Shown here in pieces: positions 1 to 5,737 of a stretch of 6,188 nucleotides of DNA. Position numbers and translations under genes: made by a program. This DNA is from Bacteroidota bacterium (lineage in GTDB: Bacteria; Bacteroidota; Ignavibacteria; Ignavibacteriales; Ignavibacteriaceae). A model generated the notes under the pieces. The model was not told where the DNA came from and did no database searches. It saw only the letters and a list, made by a program, of their open reading frames with translations. The stretch covers positions 1 through 6,188 of the forward strand of contig JAJYOQ010000251.1 in NCBI GenBank assembly GCA_021796135.1, read 5' to 3'. Each line of letters starts with the position of its first letter. Within the stretch, counting starts at the first letter, position 1.

Positions 1-19
1 TTATTCATTATAATTTTAA

Positions 20-382
20 ATGATGTCTCTACTAAATAAATATCGAAAAATAATAGCATATTCTGTATTATTTGCATATTTATTTCTTATATCATTAACA
101 ATCTTCCATTATCATCATGTTGACATTCAGACTGGTAATTATAAGTTAGCAAATAATGTAAACCGGACAAATTCAAATCCTCTTGACAGCAGGGATGACC
201 TTACGCATGAATGTATGGTCCAGCAATTTGCTAGCACAGTAATAGATTATAACTTTACGCATGTTTTTAACTTTATTCAGCAAAACGCGGAACAAAATTT
301 TTCTTTTTTAAGCATAATAAACTCTCAGCCAAAACCCCTATATAATAGCAATCAACATAGAGCCCCTCCAAATTTTTTATAA
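20..382 (+). CDS. Small membrane-anchored/secreted His- and Cys-containing protein ending in an RAPP motif; function unknown
   Basis: A complete 120-residue protein of unknown function. Residues about 11-29 form one hydrophobic segment after a basic N-terminus (K7, R9, K10), so it is either a signal peptide or an N-terminal anchor that places the rest in the periplasm. Directly after it lies H30-Y-H-H33. Further on are H63-E-C65, H81 and H113, and the C-terminus carries R114-A-P-P117. From memory, a short protein with one N-terminal hydrophobic segment, scattered His/Cys and an RAPP tail resembles the DUF2946-like proteins often found beside TonB receptors or metal-resistance genes; I could not confirm this by search. 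It has one Cys rather than the pair usual in such proteins. The start is bounded because an in-frame TAA (17-19) directly precedes ATG 20; a second ATG follows at 23. No Shine-Dalgarno sequence is visible. The receptor gene follows 157 nt downstream on the same strand, which suggests a shared task. A metal-related role is inference. Confidence 0.72.
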   Translation: MMSLLNKYRKIIAYSVLFAYLFLISLTIFHYHHVDIQTGNYKLANNVNRTNSNPLDSRDDLTHECMVQQFASTVIDYNFTHVFNFIQQNAEQNFSFLSIINSQPKPLYNSNQHRAPPNFL

Positions 383-413
383 ATCCGGTTAAATTATAAA
401 ATGCAGAATATTA

Positions 414-435
414 AGTTCTAATGAACTAATTTTTC
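414..435 (+). terminator. Weak hairpin plus T-run after the small His/Cys gene
   Basis: AGTTC (414-418) pairs with GAACT (423-427) around a TAAT loop, followed by AATTTTTC. This has the shape of a rho-independent terminator 31 nt after the upstream stop codon, but the stem is only 5 bp with two G-C pairs. It may be chance in AT-rich DNA or may allow partial read-through to the receptor gene. Confidence 0.25.
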
Positions 436-470
436 TAATTATGAAAGTATAGTTAATTCACTTCTAATTA
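416..470 (+). repeat. Three short direct repeats of TTCTAAT(T/G)A in the leader of the receptor gene
   Basis: TTCTAATGA (416-424), TTCTAATTA (433-441) and TTCTAATTA (462-470) lie in the same orientation in the 157-nt gap before the receptor gene, with start-to-start distances of 17 and 29 nt. The last copy runs into the palindrome CTAATTAG (464-471). They could be binding sites for a regulator of the receptor gene. The irregular spacing and very AT-rich background make chance a real alternative. The rest of the gap (383-539) holds no open frame of note, and I found no convincing promoter in it. Confidence 0.3.
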
Positions 471-539
471 GGATATTTATTTCATATTGTAATTCTGCTA
501 AAGTCAAATTGTTTTTATAAAATAAAAGAATTATTATAT

Positions 540-2924
540 ATGAATCCATTAACCTTTTTAAGACTAAAGATCCAAGTATTATTTGCAATTTTAATCATAA
601 TAATTGTTTCTTCAAATAAATGTCTTTATTCATTCCCAAAAGAAATAAAAAAATCCAATACTTTTAATTTTTCAGTTACTGTAGTTGATTCTGCTCATAA
701 TACGCCCCTTGAGCTAGTAACCTTAATTTTAAAGCAAAATGAGAAAATCATTAATGTAAAAGAATCTAATCAATTTGGGGTTGCTAATTTCATCGATATT
801 GCCTCAGGAAATTATAAGTTATATACTCAGTACATAGGATATAAAGATATTTCATTACCACTGAGGATAGATCAAAATCATAAAAGCATTAAAATCGCTT
901 TACAGGAAAGTGCAATAGGTCTAAAAGAAATTGTAGTGACTGGTAAGAAAGAAAATCATGTCTCTAATTATATAGATGTCAAAGCCGGTTATAAGTCTTT
1001 TGAATTAGCAACTTTTCATCCCGCTCCGGAAGCTCGAATGACAACTGTGATCCAAGAAAATTTGACAGGTGCAGTAAGAGCTCCTTCAGGAGAGGTTCAT
1101 ATTCGAGGACAGCATGGTGAGTTTACTTATTTAATTGACGGCATTCCTATACCTCTGGGTGTTTTCGGAGGTCTGAATGAAGTGGTAGATCCGGGAGTTA
1201 TTAAAAATATTACATTTTATACGGGTGGATTTCCTGCTGAATACGGCGGACAAATAGCAGCTATAGTAGACATTAGAAATCAAGTCCCTCCCGGGAAATT
1301 CCAGTTAAATTTATCGACATATGCAGGGAGCTATTTGACCTCTAATAATGAAAACCTTGGTTCGAATGTGGGCAGTTTTAAGGCTCTTAATTCCAATGGA
1401 CAAAGTTTGTCTATTAGTAATCATATTAATAATTTTGGATATTTCATAACAGGGTCAAGAGCCGAAACTGATAGAAGAATTGATCAACCTGTTCCGACAT
1501 TATTTAATGATCATGGGTTCGATTATTTTCTTTATGGAAAAATGGATTACTTCTTAAGCGAAAATGATTACCTCACAACTAACTTAAATTATAGCTTAAC
1601 CCAAACTCAAATCCCTTTTGATCCAATTGAAGGTATTAATTATGATACTCAAGGAAGTTATAATTCTTTTCAGACTCTTTCATATTACCATACTTTCTCT
1701 AATAAGACTGATAATTCAAATGAATTATTTGCAGGGTTATATGTAAGGGAAGGAGGACTAAAATATAATACAAGTCCATATGATCAAACTGTCCAATATT
1801 TAGCAAATGATACCACTAATAGTTACACTGTTAACCAGGATAGAAGTTTTGTTACTTATGGAACGAGGATAAAATTTAGTAATGAATTATCTCATTATTT
1901 TAGTTATGCATACGGATTGGAGTTTAGTGTAACTGACGGGACAGAAAATTTTAAATTTAATGATAAAAAAGGGAATGGTCCATTAAACAGTTCTAAATTT
2001 ACTGGCTCTGATTTTGCTCTTTTTGCCCAGTCTAATATTCATCCGTATGAGTGGACTAGAATTGAAGCAGGAATTAGGTATGATCAGCACATTGCCCCTG
2101 TTATACAGCTTCAATCGCAAATTGAACCAAGAATTAAGATAAGTTTTTTTACGGATGATTTTACAACCTTGTATTTAAGTTACGACAGACTCTTTATACC
2201 AATCAATATCGAGGGATTGTCTTCGATTGCAACATCTGTGGGAGATTCAGCCTTGCCTACTTACCCAGAAAAGGATAACTTATACGAAGGAGGAATAATC
2301 CATAACTTTCTAAATGGATTTACTTCTAAAATTGATTATTTTTATAAGGAATCAACGCCTGGTTTAGATGACCAAACTTTAGGTGCAAGCACAATTAGAG
2401 TTAATGTAAATATTAATCGGATAATAGTTCGAGGACTCGAATTAAGTTTGACTTATACTGATCCATCAAATCCATTTTCGGGTTATCTAAATGCCGCACT
2501 TATTCATGCGTTTGGAATTGGCCCTATTTCTGGCGGATTTATACCTGCAAATCTTTCCACAATGTCATTTGACTTAGATCATGATCAAAGGTTATCAATA
2601 GTTGCCGGTTTAAATTATCAACCAAGGAATTGGTTTCTGAATCTAGTGGGCATCTATGGTTCCGGATTAACTAATGGGAATGGAAATTATGCTTTCAAAA
2701 CCGGTCTTTTTGATTTCAATCAGAGTGCTCATACGACACCATCTTGGATATTTAACCTCTCCGGGGGATATACATTTGGACTTGGAAATGGAACATCAAT
2801 TGAGCCATCACTAACAATAACGAATTTGCTTGATCATGCTCATCTACTTAAAGGTGCGTTTTTCAGCAGCGCCAGTTTCGAAGAAAGAAGAAATGTTGTG
2901 TTTAAAATTTCATATCATTTATAA
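540..2924 (+). CDS. TonB-dependent outer-membrane receptor with carboxypeptidase-like regulatory domain, plug and beta-barrel
   Basis: A complete 794-residue TonB-dependent receptor that should import a substrate across the outer membrane using TonB-ExbBD energy. Residues about 1-31 are a signal peptide (K10, then a long hydrophobic run). Residues about 43-121 form a CarboxypepD_reg-like beta-sandwich, the extra domain typical of Bacteroidota-type receptors. LKEIVVTG (128-135) leads into the plug, whose hallmarks are VHIRGQHGEF (186-195), YLIDGIPIP (197-205) and GGFPAEYGG (229-237). Residues about 250-794 are alternating polar/aromatic strands of the barrel, ending in FKISYHL. It is shorter than the roughly 1000-residue SusC-type glycan transporters and there is no SusD partner, so a small ligand such as a metal chelate or cofactor is more likely; this is inference. 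The start ATG lies in AT-rich sequence without a clear Shine-Dalgarno. Its only neighbour of possible related function is the small His/Cys protein upstream. Confidence 0.93.
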   Translation: MNPLTFLRLKIQVLFAILIIIIVSSNKCLYSFPKEIKKSNTFNFSVTVVDSAHNTPLELVTLILKQNEKIINVKESNQFGVANFIDIASGNYKLYTQYIGYKDISLPLRIDQNHKSIKIALQESAIGLKEIVVTGKKENHVSNYIDVKAGYKSFELATFHPAPEARMTTVIQENLTGAVRAPSGEVHIRGQHGEFTYLIDGIPIPLGVFGGLNEVVDPGVIKNITFYTGGFPAEYGGQIAAIVDIRNQVPPGKFQLNLSTYAGSYLTSNNENLGSNVGSFKALNSNGQSLSISNHINNFGYFITGSRAETDRRIDQPVPTLFNDHGFDYFLYGKMDYFLSENDYLTTNLNYSLTQTQIPFDPIEGINYDTQGSYNSFQTLSYYHTFSNKTDNSNELFAGLYVREGGLKYNTSPYDQTVQYLANDTTNSYTVNQDRSFVTYGTRIKFSNELSHYFSYAYGLEFSVTDGTENFKFNDKKGNGPLNSSKFTGSDFALFAQSNIHPYEWTRIEAGIRYDQHIAPVIQLQSQIEPRIKISFFTDDFTTLYLSYDRLFIPINIEGLSSIATSVGDSALPTYPEKDNLYEGGIIHNFLNGFTSKIDYFYKESTPGLDDQTLGASTIRVNVNINRIIVRGLELSLTYTDPSNPFSGYLNAALIHAFGIGPISGGFIPANLSTMSFDLDHDQRLSIVAGLNYQPRNWFLNLVGIYGSGLTNGNGNYAFKTGLFDFNQSAHTTPSWIFNLSGGYTFGLGNGTSIEPSLTITNLLDHAHLLKGAFFSSASFEERRNVVFKISYHL

Positions 2925-2933
2925 TTTAATTAA

Positions 2934-2948
2934 ATATTATAATAATAT
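2934..2948. repeat. AT-only perfect dyad just upstream of the -7 element
   Basis: ATATTAT (2934-2940) and ATAATAT (2942-2948) are perfect inverted arms around one A. If the TAnnTTTG at 2958-2965 is a real -7 element, this dyad covers the place where a -33 box would be, so it could be an operator. It could equally be the low-complexity spacer between two genes, and an AT-only hairpin is too weak to be a convincing terminator for the receptor gene. Confidence 0.25.
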
Positions 2949-2957
2949 GGTATTACT

Positions 2958-2965
2958 TATATTTG
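2958..2965 (+). promoter_or_regulatory. Candidate Bacteroidota-type -7 promoter element TAnnTTTG
   Basis: TATATTTG matches the TAnnTTTG -7 consensus described for the primary sigma factor of Bacteroidota. It lies 30 nt before the ATG at 2996, giving a plausible start of transcription near 2972 and a short leader. No matching TTTG-type -33 box is visible at the expected distance upstream; that stretch is occupied by the AT-only dyad at 2934-2948. This would be the promoter for the four-gene rightward operon. Confidence 0.42.
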
Positions 2966-2995
2966 CAATAAAATAATTAATCTAATAAATGTGAA

Positions 2996-3352
2996 ATGAA
3001 AAAAACTACTTCAGAAACTAGGCAATACCGGACTGATATGAATGATAAAATTCTTAATTCCGGTTTTAGAGATTTTAACAAATTTTTTGCTTTAGATAAT
3101 AAGGCGTATATAAACGGAGTCCTACCGGCAAAAACTAAAGAGTTGATGGGATTAGTTGCGTCGATGGTATTACGCTGCAATGATTGCATTTTTTATCATA
3201 TTGATCGTTCCATTCAGGAAGGCGCAACTAAAGAAGAATTATATGAAAGTTTTAATATTGCTCTAATAGTTGGAGGTTCAATAGTTATACCGCATTTACG
3301 GTATGCTTTTGAAATTACCGAAAAAATCTTGAGTGAATTGAAAAATTCATAA
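2996..3352 (+). CDS. AhpD-like / carboxymuconolactone decarboxylase family redox protein
   Basis: A complete 118-residue cytoplasmic helical protein of the CMD/AhpD superfamily. The diagnostic pattern is intact: E49, eleven residues, then C61-N-D-C64 and H68, the same E-x11-CxxC-xxx-H arrangement as the catalytic Glu, Cys pair and His of AhpD. GATKEEL (76-82) and the helix around IALIVGGSIVIPH (88-100), with H100, complete the domain core. The family uses the CxxC pair for thiol peroxidase or disulfide chemistry, often as partner of a peroxiredoxin; members lacking the cysteines are decarboxylases, so a redox role is favoured. No ahpC is in the window, so the partner is unknown. The start is the first ATG after an in-frame stop at 2978-2980; there is no Shine-Dalgarno, only an A-rich leader. 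A TAnnTTTG element lies 30 nt upstream, and the PQ-loop gene follows after 40 nt, so this is probably the first gene of the operon. Confidence 0.88.
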   Translation: MKKTTSETRQYRTDMNDKILNSGFRDFNKFFALDNKAYINGVLPAKTKELMGLVASMVLRCNDCIFYHIDRSIQEGATKEELYESFNIALIVGGSIVIPHLRYAFEITEKILSELKNS

Positions 3353-3392
3353 AAGAATTTTTAAATAATTAGAAAATATTGAAAGGTATGAG

Positions 3393-3650
3393 ATGATTTT
3401 TGTAGGTTATATCGGGTTAGTTACTCTAGCTGCTAGTTGGATTCCACAAACTTTTGAAACAATAAGAGAAAAATATTGCAAGGTTAACGGTTATTTTTTA
3501 TTATTGAACAGTATAGGCAGTTTTTCACTTATGCTTTATTCTTTTTTTCTCGGTGATCTAATATTTTCAATTCTCAACTCAATGACCTCTATTGGGGCAA
3601 TAATTAATATATTCTATAAATTTAAGTCAATTAAATTGAAAAATGAATAG
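3393..3650 (+). CDS. Small three-helix PQ-loop (SemiSWEET-like) membrane protein
   Basis: An 85-residue inner-membrane protein with three predicted helices: about 3-20, 33-53 and 55-76. Helix 1 ends in W16-I-P-Q19, the PQ motif; a charged loop follows (E23-K31), then helix 2 with Y49 and helix 3 containing LNSMTSIG (61-68) with N62, near where SemiSWEETs place their conserved Asn. Length and topology match bacterial SemiSWEETs, which dimerise to make a small-sugar path, but the wider PQ-loop clan also includes lipid-A-synthesis N-terminal-type domains, so the substrate is uncertain. The start is supported by AAAGG at 3382-3386, six bases before the ATG; a competing ATG at 3388 hits a stop after two codons. 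The final codons overlap the start of rdgB by 8 nt, implying translational coupling. Confidence 0.78.
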   Translation: MIFVGYIGLVTLAASWIPQTFETIREKYCKVNGYFLLLNSIGSFSLMLYSFFLGDLIFSILNSMTSIGAIINIFYKFKSIKLKNE

Positions 3651-4239
3651 TTTAGTATTTGCTTCAAAAAATAAGGGGAAAATAAAAGAAGTCACCGAAA
3701 TTTTCGGAACTGGTGATATTAAAATTTTATCTCTTCTTGGATTAGACTTTCCTGAAATTATTGAAAATGGATCAACATTTGAGGCAAATGCAAAAATAAA
3801 GGCTGAAACTGTTTTTGATGCACTAAGAGTCCCTGTTATATCAGATGATTCCGGATTAGAAGTAATGCAATTAGGTGGTCATCCCGGAGTTTTTTCTGCA
3901 AGATATTCAGGGGAGTATGCTTCAGATCAAGAAAATAATGAGAAACTCATAAATGAAATAAAAAACTTTGATGAACCCCATTTTGCAAAGTATGTTTGTA
4001 CAGCTGTTTATTTTGATGGGAAGAATTATTTTTCAGCAAATGGCGAAATTAAAGGCAGAATTGTAACTAAGGGGAGAGGAATAAACGGATTTGGATATGA
4101 TCCGTATTTTATCCCTGATGGATATGAATTAACCATGGCTGAATTAACCCTTTATGAAAAAAATATCATTAGCCACCGGGCTAAAGCTTTTAATGAATTG
4201 ATCAAACTAATAATAAATAGGAATCTTTATGAAAAGTAA
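3643..4239 (+). CDS. rdgB: RdgB/HAM1-type non-canonical purine NTP pyrophosphatase (XTP/dITP diphosphatase)
   Basis: A complete 198-residue protein that hydrolyses dITP, ITP and XTP to the monophosphate and pyrophosphate, cleansing the nucleotide pool of deaminated purines in the cytoplasm. All family landmarks are present: SKNKGK (8-13) for triphosphate binding, the ENGSTFEANA block with E41, D68-D-S-G-L72 with the metal-binding/catalytic aspartate, GVFSARYSG (82-90), GEIKG (134-138), FGYDPYF (150-156) and SHRAKA (177-182) for base recognition. Length equals that of E. coli RdgB (197). The ATG overlaps the tail of the PQ-loop gene by 8 nt and the gene's own tail overlaps the lipoprotein start by 11 nt, so it is the middle of a coupled trio. 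No independent Shine-Dalgarno is obvious, which fits re-initiation after the PQ-loop gene. No key residue appears missing. Confidence 0.97.
   Translation: MNSLVFASKNKGKIKEVTEIFGTGDIKILSLLGLDFPEIIENGSTFEANAKIKAETVFDALRVPVISDDSGLEVMQLGGHPGVFSARYSGEYASDQENNEKLINEIKNFDEPHFAKYVCTAVYFDGKNYFSANGEIKGRIVTKGRGINGFGYDPYFIPDGYELTMAELTLYEKNIISHRAKAFNELIKLIINRNLYEK
4219..4223 (+). promoter_or_regulatory. Shine-Dalgarno of the lipoprotein gene, inside the end of rdgB
   Basis: AGGAA lies five bases before the ATG at 4229 and inside the last codons of rdgB. It is one of the few clear ribosome binding sites in the window and fixes the lipoprotein start, even though that start overlaps rdgB by 11 nt. Confidence 0.6.
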
Positions 4240-5023
4240 AAAATATATAAATCTTTTAATATTATTGCTACCATTTTTTGTAATTGCTTGCAAAAATAGC
4301 AATACTGTAAGTCCTCCTGCATCAGGAGCAAATTTAGCTTATTTCCCTAATAATGACGGGAACAATTATTTATATTCAATTCACACAACCGATTCAACCG
4401 GAGGTATCATAACAGGCACTAGATCAGCAACTTTTAGCGGCACAGCAGTTGTCAATGGAGTTTCATTTCAAAAAGAAATTGATACTTTGACATTCGGTAT
4501 TGGTAATCAGGTTAATCTTTCCTTTTTCCAAGTTTCAGGAGATTCTGTATTCTTTGCTCTTGATACAACCGGACTTTCAAAGATTATTCCTGATTCTTTA
4601 ATGGCTTATATTTCTATCGATTCAAGATTAAAAGCATTCGTTCTTTCATTTCAAAGCGGGACTAATTGGGATGTATTTAACTTAGGACTTAAATACGGTC
4701 CATTAAGTTTTAACCTTGTTAACGTAAAAGCTAATTATGTGGGTACGGAACAATTAACTCTTAACTTGTCTAACGGTCAATCTACCCAGAATGCTCAAAA
4801 AATTAATTATGTTTTAACATTGACAATACCTAACAAATCAAATTTCTTTGCTGCTCCTTCAACTTATCAATATAGCGCAACAGCCTGGTTAGTACAAAAT
4901 ATTGGAGTGGTGAAATGGCAGGGAAGCGGTGCAGTTTTTAGCGCCTTTAGTGGTCAGGGAGTAAATTTAGCCGATACTACTACTAATGTTTCGGAAACTT
5001 TGTTATCATATACATTGAAATAA
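4229..5023 (+). CDS. Predicted lipoprotein of unknown function
   Basis: A complete 264-residue protein I do not recognise. It has a textbook type II signal peptide: K2-S-K-K5, a hydrophobic stretch 7-19 and the lipobox V18-I-A-C21, so mature lipoprotein begins at C21, the only Cys. No Asp follows C21 (the next residue is K22), so the E. coli inner-membrane retention signal is absent; outer-membrane placement is plausible. A Ser/Pro linker (24-32) leads to YFPNNDGNNYLYSI (38-51), which resembles the opening strand of many hypothetical Bacteroidota lipoproteins. The rest alternates beta-strand-like segments rich in Ser, Thr, Gly and Asn, with late motifs NIGVVKWQG (224-232) and a C-terminal LLSYTLK. 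It is probably an all-beta surface or periplasmic domain. It shares an 11-nt overlap with rdgB and has its own AGGAA ribosome site. It is the last gene of the rightward operon. Confidence 0.88.
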   Translation: MKSKKYINLLILLLPFFVIACKNSNTVSPPASGANLAYFPNNDGNNYLYSIHTTDSTGGIITGTRSATFSGTAVVNGVSFQKEIDTLTFGIGNQVNLSFFQVSGDSVFFALDTTGLSKIIPDSLMAYISIDSRLKAFVLSFQSGTNWDVFNLGLKYGPLSFNLVNVKANYVGTEQLTLNLSNGQSTQNAQKINYVLTLTIPNKSNFFAAPSTYQYSATAWLVQNIGVVKWQGSGAVFSAFSGQGVNLADTTTNVSETLLSYTLK

Positions 5024-5035
5024 AATGTAATAATC

Positions 5036-5719
5036 TTATTTAGTTGCGATTATTACCTGAACTATTCCAAAAGTTAAAGTATATCGCTCTATTTTTTCAA
5101 AGCCCGAATTTTTCAAAAGTTCGGGCATATTTATTTTTTCGTCAAACTCTTCAACTGAATTTGGTAAATATTTATATGCTGCTTTATCTCCAGAAATTAT
5201 ACCTCCGATTAAAGGTAATATATTCTTAAAATAAAACTTGTATAGACTCTTAAAAATAATATTATTTGGCATTCTGAATTCTATAATTGTTGCCTTGCCA
5301 TATTTTTTCAAAACATTATAGAAAGAATCGAAACCCTCTTGAATATTATAAAAATTCCTTACTCCAAAAGCTACAGTGATATTTGTTATTGAATTACTTT
5401 TAACTGGTAATTTTTCAGCCACCATTTGAATACATCTCCCATGAACCCAATTACTTTTTTGATTGAAAAGAGAAAGCATATTATATGAAAAATCTGCACC
5501 ATAAATTTTCACAACTCCAAGCTTTTTTGCCGCTATAGCCACATCGCCAGTACCGCAAGCAACATCTAGTAGTATGGAATTTTTATCTAATCCAGTTAAT
5601 TTTAAAGCTTTTAAGCGCCAATAATTATCAATTCCGAAACTTAATAAATGATTTAAAAAATCATATCTAAATGCAATAGAATCGAAGATATTTTTTACTT
5701 TAATCTTTTTATCGTTCAT
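5036..5719 (-). CDS. menG: MenG/UbiE-type menaquinone biosynthesis C-methyltransferase
   Basis: A complete 227-residue SAM-dependent class I methyltransferase that should methylate demethylmenaquinone in the last step of menaquinone synthesis. The N-terminal family signature is clear (Y19-D-F-L-N23, LLS 25-27, Y33-W34-R35), followed by the SAM loop LLDVACGTGD (50-59), the acidic residue D76 in GADFSYNML, AFGVRNF (117-123), and YKYLPNSVEEF (182-192) with PELLKNSGF (199-207). Length is close to the usual 230-250. Two places depart from consensus: the usual VLKPGG reads VLKKYGK (136-142), and the GDAE/NAE stretch reads MVAE (99-102). MenG is preferred over UbiE for a probable Bacteroidota-type organism, but the families cannot be told apart from sequence alone. 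The gene follows the PAP2 gene by 18 nt, in the same frame, and its 3' end contains the opposing operon's terminator. Confidence 0.92.
   Translation of the reverse strand: MNDKKIKVKNIFDSIAFRYDFLNHLLSFGIDNYWRLKALKLTGLDKNSILLDVACGTGDVAIAAKKLGVVKIYGADFSYNMLSLFNQKSNWVHGRCIQMVAEKLPVKSNSITNITVAFGVRNFYNIQEGFDSFYNVLKKYGKATIIEFRMPNNIIFKSLYKFYFKNILPLIGGIISGDKAAYKYLPNSVEEFDEKINMPELLKNSGFEKIERYTLTFGIVQVIIATK
5102..5139 (+). terminator. Rho-independent terminator of the rightward operon, lying inside menG
   Basis: In rightward RNA, 5102-5112 pairs with 5116-5126: seven perfect pairs (GCCCGAA with TTCGGGC), one U-G wobble and three U-A pairs, closed by a three-base loop. It is followed immediately by the U-rich tail ATATTTATTTTTT (5127-5139). 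It lies 79 nt after the lipoprotein stop codon, within the antisense of the menG 3' end. On the leftward strand the downstream flank is TTTGAAAA rather than a T run, so it works best for the rightward operon. Confidence 0.72.
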
Positions 5720-5732
5720 TTGAGGGTCAATA

Positions 5733-5737
5733 CCTTT
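5733..5737 (-). promoter_or_regulatory. Possible ribosome binding site for menG, unusually far from the ATG
   Basis: On the leftward strand AAAGG sits 13 nt before the ATG at 5719, longer than the usual 5-9 nt. The only in-frame codon between that might serve as a rare start is ATT; there is no ATG, GTG or TTG in frame before the PAP2 stop. The ATG at 5719 therefore stays the best start, perhaps reached by re-initiation after the PAP2 stop 18 nt upstream. Confidence 0.35.

Noticed and set aside
481..539. Possible promoter boxes directly before the receptor gene
   Set aside because: Only generic AT-rich stretches are present; no TAnnTTTG or well-spaced -35/-10 pair could be defended.
2977..3189. 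A 70-codon open frame on the minus strand
   Set aside because: It lies almost wholly antisense to the AhpD-like gene, which carries an intact catalytic motif; its translation has no recognisable features.
4314..4328. Hairpin CTCCTG-CAT-CAGGAG near the lipoprotein start
   Set aside because: It is inside coding sequence for the Pro/Ser linker, too far downstream of the start to mask the ribosome site, with no terminator tail; probably chance.
5044..5229. A 61-codon open frame on the plus strand
   Set aside because: It is antisense to the menG 3' end, contains the terminator hairpin and has no family features.
5720..5737. Idea that the PAP2 and menG frames are one fused gene split by a stop
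   Set aside because: They share a frame, but the PAP2 tail and the MenG N-terminal signature are each complete and the families are normally separate; a simple 18-nt operon gap explains it.
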